This document shows, one piece after another, positions 26,991 through 35,927 of a stretch of 64,000 nucleotides of DNA (position 1 is its first letter; the number at the start of each line of letters is the position of its first letter). The position numbers were made by a program, and so were the translations under genes. This DNA comes from Embleya scabrispora DSM 41855 (GTDB lineage Bacteria; Actinomycetota; Actinomycetes; Streptomycetales; Streptomycetaceae): positions 62,195-126,194 of the forward strand of contig NZ_KB889686.1 in assembly GCF_000372745.1 (NCBI RefSeq), in the 5' to 3' direction. Below the pieces are notes generated by a model, which ran no database searches, was not told where the DNA came from, and saw nothing but the letters and a program-made list of their open reading frames with translations.

Positions 26991-28556
26991 TTGGCCTCTC
27001 GGCGTTTCCTGAGACGCCGCCGGGCGCTGTCGACGCTCGCCTCGATGCTTGTGACCCTCGGCGTGGCAACCGGCTGCACGGCGATGGGCGGTGGGCAACC
27101 GTCGGCCGGGGAACGCAATCCCCTGGCGGCACCGCCGGTGGCCGCCTCCGCGCTGTCGGTCCCGCCGACCTTCGACGGCAAGCGGGGTTGGCGCAACGAC
27201 GTGACCAACCGCGCCTATGCGCTCGCGCCGCGCGCGGGCTTCCTGCTCGATGTGTACGCCGGAAGCGACGAGTTCGGGGCACAGCCGGAGTCCTCGGCGA
27301 GCGGCGCGCCCGGCAGCGCCGAGAACGCGCCGGCCCCGGTGTCCACGGCGGACCCCACGGCCGCGAAGCAGAAGCCGAACGGAACCGTCCTGATCGCCCG
27401 CGGCGCGGACAAGGGCACCGTGGTCTGGTCGTCCACCCCGCTGCGGAAGTTGTCGATCGAACGGGCTCCGCAGTTGCGGGTGATCAACACCGACCAGGGC
27501 GAGTTCGCGGTCCTGGTGCGCTTCGGCGTGGTTCCCGGAAGCGGCCTCGTCCGCTCTCGGCGGCTCACCGTGGTGGACACGTTCCCGGTCGCCTCCTCGG
27601 GCAACACCGTGCCGCCGACGCAACATCTGGAGCGCGAGACCCCCGGCGAATTCGGCGGCTCGGGCATCTCGATCGACGACGGCGGAGTGCTCTTCCTGGG
27701 TGATCGGGTGGAAAACCCCGCGGAGGACTACATCGAGGTCGGACCGGCGACGTTGTGGAATCCGACGACCGGTGCGAGCAGCACCGTGCCGGCGGGAGAG
27801 CGCCGGCGTTCGCAGGTGTGCGAGGAGGACGCCGTCGACGGTTGCACGGTGCGGGACGTGCCCGTCTCCACCATCGGGGCCGGGGTGCTGACCGCCGAGA
27901 CACCGGCCCGCCCCTGGGGCCGATTCGCGCTCGTCGGCGGTTGGAGCAGTTCCCGGATCGGTCCCGACGGACGTACCCGCGGCACGCTGTTGGGCACCCT
28001 GCCGGGGGCGATGCTCGTCGCCTGGGCCGGCCCGGACGGCCAACCCACGCTGTACGCCGTGCACGATCCCGCGTCGGGTGCGGTCCTGTTCTCCGGACGC
28101 TGTTCCGCCCCCGGCGGTGGGGACTTCGACCCGCAGGGGCTGCGTTCGCTCTTCGACGCCGCTCCCGGTGGGCGCTACGTCGTGGCGGGTTCGCTGGCGC
28201 TCGATCTGTCCGCACGCACCCTGACCTGCCTGGCCGGCGACCACGACCATCGTGGCGTCGAGCTGGGCGCGGTGGGTGACGACGGCATCGCCTTCGGCTC
28301 GTTGCTCGCCGACGGCCGGGTCCCCCGGGAGGGCGAAGAGGCGACGCCCGCCAAGGAGCCGGCGCTCGTGCGCGTTGCCGCGGGCGGCATCGATCCGCTT
28401 CCCGCCGGAACCGCGATTCCGGACCGGCTCACCGCTTCGGGCGCGGGGTTGTTCACGCTGTCCGTCCAAAGCGAGGAGGACCCCACCGCGTCGACGGCGA
28501 TCGCGATGTATCCGGCCGCACCGGGTTCGCCCACGAGCGCCGCGCCATCGAGGTGA
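26991..28556 (+). CDS. secreted lipoprotein, possible beta-propeller
   Basis: A 521-residue protein with a very basic start (SRRFLRRRRA), a hydrophobic core and VATGC, placing the lipid Cys at residue 29. The twin arginines could also direct Tat export. The mature part is beta-rich with repeating strands (GTVVWSS, VLFLGDRVEN, MLVAWAGPDGQPTLYAVHD, GGRYVVAGSLALDLSARTLTCL) that suggest a propeller-like domain; no named family was recognised. The start is TTG at 26991, supported by GCAGGAG 6 bases upstream. It is separated by 182 bases from the type IV-like operon and runs in the same direction. A hairpin follows the stop. Confidence 0.7.
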   Translation: MASRRFLRRRRALSTLASMLVTLGVATGCTAMGGGQPSAGERNPLAAPPVAASALSVPPTFDGKRGWRNDVTNRAYALAPRAGFLLDVYAGSDEFGAQPESSASGAPGSAENAPAPVSTADPTAAKQKPNGTVLIARGADKGTVVWSSTPLRKLSIERAPQLRVINTDQGEFAVLVRFGVVPGSGLVRSRRLTVVDTFPVASSGNTVPPTQHLERETPGEFGGSGISIDDGGVLFLGDRVENPAEDYIEVGPATLWNPTTGASSTVPAGERRRSQVCEEDAVDGCTVRDVPVSTIGAGVLTAETPARPWGRFALVGGWSSSRIGPDGRTRGTLLGTLPGAMLVAWAGPDGQPTLYAVHDPASGAVLFSGRCSAPGGGDFDPQGLRSLFDAAPGGRYVVAGSLALDLSARTLTCLAGDHDHRGVELGAVGDDGIAFGSLLADGRVPREGEEATPAKEPALVRVAAGGIDPLPAGTAIPDRLTASGAGLFTLSVQSEEDPTASTAIAMYPAAPGSPTSAAPSR

Positions 28557-28581
28557 ACCCTTTCCCACCCACCGCACCGGC

Positions 28582-28605
28582 GGCCGGTCCCCTCGGGAAC
28601 CGGCC
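28582..28605 (+). terminator. weak hairpin after the lipoprotein gene
   Basis: GGCCGGT pairs with ACCGGCC, and CCC with GGG, with one bulged A and a 3-base loop. It is 26 bases after the stop and 114 bases before the next start. It may attenuate rather than end transcription. Confidence 0.5.
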
Positions 28606-28718
28606 TGCACGTCTTTCGCAACATCCGAAGAACGCGTCGACGCTCACGCCGGCCGACTTCGGCCGCGTACTCGCTACCCAAGGATCGTGGACCGGTCCGT
28701 GTTCCAGGGAGAAGCCCC

Positions 28719-31349
28719 ATGTCCCAGCGCTCTGCGCCCGACTCGCCGACCCCGTCGTCGGCCAAGGAACCCGATCCCCAGCGGCGCTCCGGCACGCCGC
28801 GCGAAAGCCGGCTGTCCCGCATACCCGGCCTGTCCCGACTGCGCCTGGACCGTAACCGTCCGACCGCGATCATCGCGATCGGCGCGGCCGTCTCCGTCGT
28901 CGCCGCCTCGGTGGTCGTCGGCATCGGCGCGGCGGGGGCCGACTCCGACCTCTCGGACGTCGGCGCGTGGCTGCCCAGCGGCGGAAAGAACATGGTCGTC
29001 CACGTCAATGGCCTGACCGGGCGCGTGGATGCCCGAATCACTCTGCCGGGCGGCCAGGACCCCACCACCTTGCAGGTGAGTACGGACGGCAAGACCGTCC
29101 TGGTCCTCAATCAGCGAACCGGGCAGCTCAACCAGATCGACCCCCGTCAACTCACCGTGGCCCAGAGCTCACCGGACGGAACTCCCAACCAGGACATCGC
29201 CACCGGCGGCGGGAACGCCTGGCGCATCACCCCCGGCAAGGGGGAGGTGCAGCGCATCGACCCGCGACCCACCACCGACGCGGCCAACGCGCTCGGCTCG
29301 TTCGCCACGATCGGCCCGCCGATCGTGTTCCAGGACGCCCAAGGGGCACCGATCCAGCTGGGCAAGACCCAGGCGGACGCCGACGGCACCCTGTGGGTGC
29401 CCCTGTCGGCCACCGGCGAGGTGGTGCCGGTGCGTGGCTCCGACCGGGGAGCGCCGATCAAGGTCGCCGAGCCCGGACATCAACTGTTGTTGACTCTGGT
29501 CAAGGCCGCGCCTCCGTCGAACGAAGGCGGGCAGAAGTCGGGCGCGGACCGGGTGCTGGTCACCGACGTGAGCGCGGGCAAGGCCATGACGCTGTCCCAG
29601 ACCGCCGTCGCGAGCACCTTCAAGCTGCCGACGGACGCGACCAAGGGCGCACCGGACAAATTCCTGGTGCCGGGTGTCAACGAGGGGGCGATCGTGCCCT
29701 TCCTCGCCTCGGACACCGGTTCGTTGATCCTCGTGGACATCAACAGCGGCTCCGTCCAGGCGACTCCGATCCAGACCGGGAAGCACACCTACGGAAGCCC
29801 GTCGGTGCTGGGCGCGAAGGTCTACGTGCCGGACCACGACACGGGCGCGCTGCTCGTGTACAACACGGTCCAAGCCAAATTCGAGGAGCCGATCAAGGTC
29901 ACCGGCGTCAAGGGGAAGCTGGAGGCGTACGTCAACAACGGCCTCCTCTGGGTCAACGACCAGAACAATGCGGAGGCGGCCGTCGTCGACGTGCAGGGTC
30001 GCATCCACCGGATCGGCAAGGACGGCGAACCGGGTGCGGACGGGGTGCCGGGCGACCAGTCGACCCCGACCCCGAGCAAGGCACCGGGAACCGGTCCGAC
30101 CACTGCCCCACCGACCACTGCTCCACCCACGCAACCGCCTTCCGAGGACCAGCAGTTGCCGGGCGGCGGCGAGGCGCCCCCGCAGGACGTGCCGGATGAC
30201 GATCCGGTCCCGCCGCTCCCGGGTGACGACGCGCCGAAGCCCGTCCCCCGGCCGTCGGCGACCGGCAACCCGCAGGCACCCGTGCCGCTGCCCACGGACA
30301 CCGCGCCGAACGATCCGATCGAGGTGCCCAAGCCGCCGTCCTCGCGGCCGACCGCGCCGGGGGCCGGTACGCCCACCGCGTCGGCGACCGGGACCGCGCC
30401 GGCCACGAGCGGGCCGACCGGCACCTCCGCCCCGACCGACTCCGGCAAACCCCCCGTCACCACTACGCCGTCCACACCGCCGTCCACCACCCCGCCCGAG
30501 ATGAAGGCCCCGGGCACGCCCAAGGCCACGTCGAGCCAGGGCAAAATCACCCTGACCTTCACGCCCTCGGACGGCGCCAAGCCCACCCGATACACGCTGG
30601 GCAATGTGACGGCCGGACTCTCCGTCACCCCCGATTCGATCGGTCCCGGTGGCACCATGAAGTTCACCGTCTCCGGCGGTGAGTGCGGCAAGGAGTACAA
30701 GTTCTACGTCAGCGCCGAATACGCCGGCCGAAAGACGATGAACTCGGGTTGGTCCCAGCCCATCCAACCGTGCGTCAAGCCGCCGCAGCCGGCCGGCGTC
30801 TCGGTCACCCTGGCAACCGGGGGCCACGGCGCGACGCTGAAGTGGACCGTGCCCAAGGGCACCGACCCCAAGACGACCTATCAGGTCAAGGTCGGCACCC
30901 GGGCTCCGGTGACGGTCTCCACGACCACGTATGTCGTCAAGGACCTCAAGAACAGCAACAAGTATCCGGTCACCATCACCGCGAAGAACGCCGCCGGCAG
31001 TGGCTCCGCCACCACGACGATCAACCTGACCCCGCCGCCGCGCACGTACAAGGTCGGCCCCAACCGCAGCAACTCGATCGGCATCGGCATCCACGCCGGT
31101 CCGCGGATCGATGCCGCCACCCGCAGGGGTGAGATCGGCGCCAACTACACCGGCAACATCACCGTGCAGTGCCAGGTGAAGGGCGAGAACGTGACTCGCA
31201 CCGCCACCAACGTGCACAGCGCCATCTGGGACCGGGTCGTCTACACCGGACCGGGCAAGGACGCCACGGGTTACGTCAGCGACCTGTACATCCGAACCCC
31301 CCAGACCGACAAGGGAACCTTCTCGCCTCCGCTGTGGGAGTGCGAGTAG
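28719..31349 (+). CDS. membrane-anchored beta-propeller protein with two FN3 domains
   Basis: An 876-residue protein. A cytoplasmic, Pro/Arg-rich head (1-48) is followed by one transmembrane helix (about 49-74). An exported propeller-like region comes next (about 80-430, with strands such as MVVHVNGLTGRVDARITLPGG and GLLWVNDQNNAEAAVVDVQGRIHRIG). Then a Pro/Thr/Ala-rich linker (about 445-595), two fibronectin type III domains (about 596-690 and 692-775) and a C-terminal domain of about 100 residues. Such proteins precede MoxR/DUF58/TgpA-like genes in actinomycetes. An extracellular scaffold or sensor role is likely. GGGAGAAG lies before the ATG at 28719. Confidence 0.8.
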   Translation: MSQRSAPDSPTPSSAKEPDPQRRSGTPRESRLSRIPGLSRLRLDRNRPTAIIAIGAAVSVVAASVVVGIGAAGADSDLSDVGAWLPSGGKNMVVHVNGLTGRVDARITLPGGQDPTTLQVSTDGKTVLVLNQRTGQLNQIDPRQLTVAQSSPDGTPNQDIATGGGNAWRITPGKGEVQRIDPRPTTDAANALGSFATIGPPIVFQDAQGAPIQLGKTQADADGTLWVPLSATGEVVPVRGSDRGAPIKVAEPGHQLLLTLVKAAPPSNEGGQKSGADRVLVTDVSAGKAMTLSQTAVASTFKLPTDATKGAPDKFLVPGVNEGAIVPFLASDTGSLILVDINSGSVQATPIQTGKHTYGSPSVLGAKVYVPDHDTGALLVYNTVQAKFEEPIKVTGVKGKLEAYVNNGLLWVNDQNNAEAAVVDVQGRIHRIGKDGEPGADGVPGDQSTPTPSKAPGTGPTTAPPTTAPPTQPPSEDQQLPGGGEAPPQDVPDDDPVPPLPGDDAPKPVPRPSATGNPQAPVPLPTDTAPNDPIEVPKPPSSRPTAPGAGTPTASATGTAPATSGPTGTSAPTDSGKPPVTTTPSTPPSTTPPEMKAPGTPKATSSQGKITLTFTPSDGAKPTRYTLGNVTAGLSVTPDSIGPGGTMKFTVSGGECGKEYKFYVSAEYAGRKTMNSGWSQPIQPCVKPPQPAGVSVTLATGGHGATLKWTVPKGTDPKTTYQVKVGTRAPVTVSTTTYVVKDLKNSNKYPVTITAKNAAGSGSATTTINLTPPPRTYKVGPNRSNSIGIGIHAGPRIDAATRRGEIGANYTGNITVQCQVKGENVTRTATNVHSAIWDRVVYTGPGKDATGYVSDLYIRTPQTDKGTFSPPLWECE

Positions 31350-31380
31350 TCCTTCGGCTTCACCCATCGTGTGTTCACTC

Positions 31381-31413
31381 GCGGGTGGCGGGCCTCATCC
31401 TCCCGCCACCCGC
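31381..31413 (+). terminator. intercistronic hairpin before the MoxR gene
   Basis: A perfect 12-base stem (GCGGGTGGCGGG with CCCGCCACCCGC) and a 9-base loop. It lies 31 bases after the propeller gene stop and 22 bases before the MoxR start. It may reduce read-through or protect the upstream message. Confidence 0.6.
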
Positions 31414-31435
31414 CGTTCCACCCGTCTGGAGCACC

Positions 31436-32473
31436 GTGACCCAGCAGCTCGCCACCTCGGTGAACGGCAACCCGCCGGCCGAGGCCCCCCGGTTCCACGC
31501 CGGCGACGCCTTGCGGCTGTTCCGAGAGTGCTTCCGCGCGCTCGGGGACAACATCGAACGGGTCGTCGTCGGCAAGCGCGACGTCGTGGACCTCGCGCTG
31601 ACCGCCCTGTTCGCCGAGGGCCACCTGCTCGTCGAGGACGTGCCCGGCACCGGAAAGACCACCCTCGCCCGGGCGATTTCCGCCTCCATCGACGCGTCGT
31701 GGCATCGCATCCAGTTCACCCCGGACCTGCTGCCGTCCGACATCACCGGTGTGTCGATGTTCCGCCAGACGACGAACACCTTCGAATTCCTTCCCGGTCC
31801 GGTCTTCGCCCACGTGGTGATCGGCGACGAGATCAACCGTGCCTCGCCCAAGACCCAGTCGGCGATGCTCGAAGTGATGGAGGAGGGCCGGATCACCGTC
31901 GACGGGATCACCCACGAGGTCCCGCGCCCGTTCATCGTCATCGCGACGCAGAACCCGGTGGACATGTCCGGGACCTACCCGTTGCCCGAGGCACAGTTGG
32001 ACCGCTTCCTGATGCGCGTCACCGTCGGCTATCCCGACCTCGCCTCCGAGATCGCGGTCGCCTCGGGCGCGGGCGGTGGGGCGACCATCGAGAGTCTTCC
32101 GGTGATCGCCACGGCGCGGCACATCGAGGAGTTCGTCCAGGTGGCCCGCCATCACGTGAGCGCCGCCGAGCCGGTCGTCGACTACGCCGTGCGCCTTGCC
32201 CGCGCCACGCGAGAGAACGCGCACACCAGACTGGGCGCCGGCCCGCGCGGCAGCGTCGCCCTGGTCCGGGCGGCGCGGGTACGCGCGGCCTCGCACGAGC
32301 GCGGCCACATTCTGCCCGAGGACGTCAAGGCGCTGGCCCGACCGATTCTGACGCACCGTCTGCTCTTGGCCCCGGACGCCGAACTCGGCGGTGTCACGGC
32401 CGCCGACGTGCTCGACGAGATCCTGGATCGGGTGCCGGTTCCGCAGCCGACCGCCACGAAGGGCCACGCTTGA
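31436..32473 (+). CDS. MoxR family AAA+ ATPase
   Basis: A 345-residue MoxR-type AAA+ ATPase, a chaperone-like remodelling enzyme that usually works with VWA and DUF58 proteins. Walker A is GTGKTT at residues 71-76. Walker B is VVIGDEINRA at 127-136. The sensor region is FIVIATQNPVD, and PLPEAQLDRFLMR follows. The length is typical. The GTG at 31436 has TGGAG 4-5 bases upstream. It is the first gene of a four- or five-gene chain with overlapping starts, continuing into DUF58 by one shared base. Confidence 0.92.
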   Translation: MTQQLATSVNGNPPAEAPRFHAGDALRLFRECFRALGDNIERVVVGKRDVVDLALTALFAEGHLLVEDVPGTGKTTLARAISASIDASWHRIQFTPDLLPSDITGVSMFRQTTNTFEFLPGPVFAHVVIGDEINRASPKTQSAMLEVMEEGRITVDGITHEVPRPFIVIATQNPVDMSGTYPLPEAQLDRFLMRVTVGYPDLASEIAVASGAGGGATIESLPVIATARHIEEFVQVARHHVSAAEPVVDYAVRLARATRENAHTRLGAGPRGSVALVRAARVRAASHERGHILPEDVKALARPILTHRLLLAPDAELGGVTAADVLDEILDRVPVPQPTATKGHA

Positions 32474-33654
32474 TGCTCTCCACCGGCGGTCGCGGAATGC
32501 TCGCGGTGGGTGCGGCCCTGTGTGGAGTGGGCTGGGGGCTGGGATACGGCGAGGCCCGGGTACTGGGGGTCGCCGCGCTCGCCGCCGTGGCGCTCGCCCT
32601 GGCCTGGACGGCGCCACGTCCCTCGGTCCGGGCCCGGCGTACGGTCGTGCCCGTCAAGGTCGCGCGTGGTGATGCCGCGCACGCGGTCGTGGTGCTCGTC
32701 AACACCGGGACCCGGCCCCTGCGCGGCCTGCGCGCACAGGACCACGTCGCCGGGGAGGCGGTGTATCCGGCCACCCTGCCGGTGGTGCCCCCGGGGGCGG
32801 AGGTCAGCGCCCGCTACCCGTTGCCCACCCACGTCCGCGGGCCGGTCGCGGTCGGTCCCATGTCGTTGGTGCGCAGCGACCCGTTCGGCCTGAGTCGGCG
32901 GACGCGCGAACACGGCTCGGTCGAGACCCTGTTGGTCCGCCCGCGCACCGTCCCGCTGCCGGTGCTGCCCGCCGGCCGCACCCACCATCTGGAAGGGCCC
33001 ACTTCGGACACGGCCGAGGACGGGACGCTGACCTTTCACTCGCTGCGCGAGTACACCCTCGGCGACGATCTGCGGCGCGTGCATTGGCGTTCCACCGCGC
33101 GTACCGGGGTGATGATGGTCCGGCGGATGATCGACGTGAGCCTGCCCGCGACTACGATCGTGCTGGACACCGCGCCCGGCTCGTACACCGGCAGGCCGCC
33201 GTGGTCGACGGCGACCGAGACGTTCGAGACGGCGGTCGAGGTGGCCGCGTCGGTGGCCGCCGCCGTGGCCGGGAAGAACTTCCCGCTGCGCGTGTTCACC
33301 GGCGCCGGGCCACTGACGAACGCCCTTGATCGCGAACCCGGTTCGGGCCGGCTGCTCGATCTCTTCGCGGTGGTCGAGGCCGACGCGTCGCACTCGTTGC
33401 GGGACACGTTCGACATCCTGGAGCGAGGTCGCGACAGTGACACGCTCGTGGTGGTCACCGGCGTCGAGTCGGCCTCCGCGCTGGAGGCGCTGGGACGGGT
33501 CACGCGCCGCTTCGACCGGGTGATCCTGGTTCGGGTCGCCGCACCCGGTGGCCCGCCGCCGCCCGCCCTGCCCTTGCCCACACAGGTGACCAGGCTGCTG
33601 GTCACCGACCTGGAGGAGTTGGCCCGTGCGTGGCACCGCGAGGCGGTGCGATGA
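32473..33654 (+). CDS. DUF58 membrane protein
   Basis: A 393-residue protein with two N-terminal transmembrane helices (about 8-24 and 28-46), a beta-rich region and the DUF58 signature LGDDLRRVHWRSTAR near residue 197-211. A degenerate VWA-like fold follows (TTIVLDTAPGSY, VVVTGVESA). DUF58 proteins are encoded with MoxR ATPases and are thought to be their membrane partners. The ATG at 32473 overlaps the MoxR stop (TGATG). The next gene overlaps by 4 bases. Confidence 0.88.
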   Translation: MLSTGGRGMLAVGAALCGVGWGLGYGEARVLGVAALAAVALALAWTAPRPSVRARRTVVPVKVARGDAAHAVVVLVNTGTRPLRGLRAQDHVAGEAVYPATLPVVPPGAEVSARYPLPTHVRGPVAVGPMSLVRSDPFGLSRRTREHGSVETLLVRPRTVPLPVLPAGRTHHLEGPTSDTAEDGTLTFHSLREYTLGDDLRRVHWRSTARTGVMMVRRMIDVSLPATTIVLDTAPGSYTGRPPWSTATETFETAVEVAASVAAAVAGKNFPLRVFTGAGPLTNALDREPGSGRLLDLFAVVEADASHSLRDTFDILERGRDSDTLVVVTGVESASALEALGRVTRRFDRVILVRVAAPGGPPPPALPLPTQVTRLLVTDLEELARAWHREAVR

Positions 33655-35927
33655 GCGGCCCCGGCATTCACCGTCGCGGGTGGTCGTTGGTCGCCACCAC
33701 CTTGGCCGCACTGTGCGTGGGCCTCGCGTTCCGGCGGGTGTTCGAAGCACGCGAGGTGCTGCTCGTCACCGCTCTGTCCGCGATCGTGCCCACCCTCGTG
33801 GTGGCCGCCTGCTCCGGTGGCCCGAAGCGCTTCGTGGTGGACGCGGAACGAGCGCGCGCGACCAGGCCGTTGTGGCCCTCGGTGATCCTGTCCGCGCTGG
33901 CTTGGCTGCTCGTCGTGTCCGGGACGCTCTTCCGCGATCGCGCGGTGGGGTACGTGGTGCCCACCCCCGACGGTGTGCGTGACATCGGCGCGGCCGTCAT
34001 CAACGCGCCCAAGTCGATCCTGACCACCGTGCTGCCCGCTCCCCCCGACGGGGAACTGCTCGTCCTGGTGTCGGTATGCGTGTGGGTCGCGGCCTTCGCG
34101 TCCGCCGAACTCGCACTGCGCACCGCCACCGTGTCGCTGCCCGCCCTGCCCGCGCTGCTCGCCGTCGTGGTCCCCGTCGTGCTGGGCGTCCAAGGGCCCG
34201 GTTCCAATGTCACGGTGATGCTCGCCATGATCGGCGCCATCGGATTGCTGCTGCTGATCCGGGCACCCCAACGGCGACCTCCGATGGGCACGGCGCTGGT
34301 CGGCGCGCCGATCGTGGTCGCGCTGGCGTGCGTTGCCGGCCTGCTCGGTCCCGATCTGCCCGGCACGCGCGACCGGCGTCCTCCCGATCTGCGGGATCTG
34401 GTCGAGCAGCCGCCTCCGCAGCGGTTGACCGGCATCAGTCCGCTGGATCGCATCTCCGCGTGGCTGATGTCCCCCGACCAGCCGATGTTCAGCGTGGCCG
34501 GTCCCAGTGCGCCCGACCGCCACTGGCGTCTGACGGTGCTCGACCGCTACGACGGGTCGAGTTGGTATCCGGTGCGGGATCTACGGGCCACCGCCGGCCG
34601 GGTGCCGGACTCGCCCGACGGCCGGCCGGCCGTCCTGACCTCGGTGGTCGATCACGTGACCCTGCGCGACCTGGGCGACATCTGGCTGCCCGCGAGCGAT
34701 CGCCCCACCGGCGTGGACGCACCGGATCTGCGGCTGCGGGTCGATCCGGCCAGTGGTGTGATCGCGAGTGGTTCGGGCCTGCGCTCGGGTACGCGGTATC
34801 GGATCGACGCGCGCATTCCCGCGCTGGATCCGGACCGCCTGCAGTACCTGCCGGCGGCACACGATCCGGCGAACACGGTCCTGCCCGAGAGTGATGCGGT
34901 GGGACGACCGATTCCGGCCCTGGAGGCGCTGCGGGCGAAGGCCGTCCTGGCCACCTCGGGCAGTACGTTTCCGTATCAGCAGGCACTGCGCCTGGCCCAG
35001 TGGCTGCGCGCCAACCACCGCTACGACATCTCGGCGGTCCCCGGACACTCGTACCGCAACCTCCAGTTCTTCCTGGAGACCTCCAAGGAAGGCACGTCGG
35101 AGCAATTCGCCACCGCCTTCGCGGTGATGGCGCGCACGCTCAATCTGCCCACCCGAGTGGTCGTCGGCTTCTCGGCCGGACGCGAAGGCGCGAACGGGGT
35201 CCGCGAGGTGCGCAGCGGTGACGTACTCGCGTGGCCGGAGGTCGAGTTCGAGGGGGTCGGCTGGGTGCCGTTCTTCCCCACGCCGGGGCAGGCCACGGAC
35301 ACCGGTGCGCACAAGCAGGCCCCAGAGCAGAAGGCGCCCGCGAACAGCACGCCGGCCAAGCCGATCACGCGAGCGGAGAAGGATCGCCAGATCGCCGGTC
35401 AATCCCGATCCGGGCCCGCGCCCGACTCCGAGACGCCGCGATCCTCGCACCGGGAGAGGACCCGCTGGGAGTTGTTCGCCGCGGCGGGCGCGGGCGTGGC
35501 TGTCGTCGGATACCTGGTGTCGGCCTGGCTCGGCCCGGTCCTGGCCCGGCGGCGGCGCCGCCGGGGAGGGCCGCGCGAGCAGGTCATCGGTGCCTGGCGA
35601 CAGATCAGCGAGGACCTGGTGGGCGCCGGGATGCGCACGAGTGCGTCGCTGACGGTCGGCGATGTCGCCGATTTCGGGGCGTCCCGACTGCCGAGCGAGG
35701 CAGCCGACCGGCTGCCTGAACTCGCCGCCCTGGTCAACGACATCGCCTATGGCGGACGCACGATCGACCAGGCGGACGCGGATGCCGCGTGGCGGGATCG
35801 GGCGATCGTGGCCGGCGCCGTCCGGCGGCTCGACGGGCGGCCCCGCGCCCACGTCAGGGCCGGTCACAGGATGCGCCCGAGTTCGGTGGCGCTGGTATTC
35901 CGATCGCCCGACAGGGGACGAGAGTGA
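33651..35927 (+). CDS. TgpA-like polytopic protein with degenerate transglutaminase domain
   Basis: A 758-residue protein: six or seven N-terminal helices (to about residue 240), an exported domain, a transglutaminase-like core (about 440-545), a linker, another helix (about 610-632) and a cytoplasmic DUF4129-like tail. This is the TgpA/DUF3488 architecture. In active members the core has Cys, His and Asp. Here GTSEQF puts Ser483 where Cys belongs, DVLAW puts Leu526 where His belongs, and VPFFPTPG has Phe instead of Asp. It is probably a non-catalytic membrane protein that keeps the fold for binding. It is translationally coupled to DUF58 upstream and to the next gene (GTGA overlap). Confidence 0.85.
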   Translation: MSGPGIHRRGWSLVATTLAALCVGLAFRRVFEAREVLLVTALSAIVPTLVVAACSGGPKRFVVDAERARATRPLWPSVILSALAWLLVVSGTLFRDRAVGYVVPTPDGVRDIGAAVINAPKSILTTVLPAPPDGELLVLVSVCVWVAAFASAELALRTATVSLPALPALLAVVVPVVLGVQGPGSNVTVMLAMIGAIGLLLLIRAPQRRPPMGTALVGAPIVVALACVAGLLGPDLPGTRDRRPPDLRDLVEQPPPQRLTGISPLDRISAWLMSPDQPMFSVAGPSAPDRHWRLTVLDRYDGSSWYPVRDLRATAGRVPDSPDGRPAVLTSVVDHVTLRDLGDIWLPASDRPTGVDAPDLRLRVDPASGVIASGSGLRSGTRYRIDARIPALDPDRLQYLPAAHDPANTVLPESDAVGRPIPALEALRAKAVLATSGSTFPYQQALRLAQWLRANHRYDISAVPGHSYRNLQFFLETSKEGTSEQFATAFAVMARTLNLPTRVVVGFSAGREGANGVREVRSGDVLAWPEVEFEGVGWVPFFPTPGQATDTGAHKQAPEQKAPANSTPAKPITRAEKDRQIAGQSRSGPAPDSETPRSSHRERTRWELFAAAGAGVAVVGYLVSAWLGPVLARRRRRRGGPREQVIGAWRQISEDLVGAGMRTSASLTVGDVADFGASRLPSEAADRLPELAALVNDIAYGGRTIDQADADAAWRDRAIVAGAVRRLDGRPRAHVRAGHRMRPSSVALVFRSPDRGRE

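Noticed and set aside
29169-31367. A 732-codon minus-strand frame over the propeller/FN3 gene
   Set aside because: Gly/Arg/Val-rich shadow with no motif; the plus-strand gene has clear FN3 domains.
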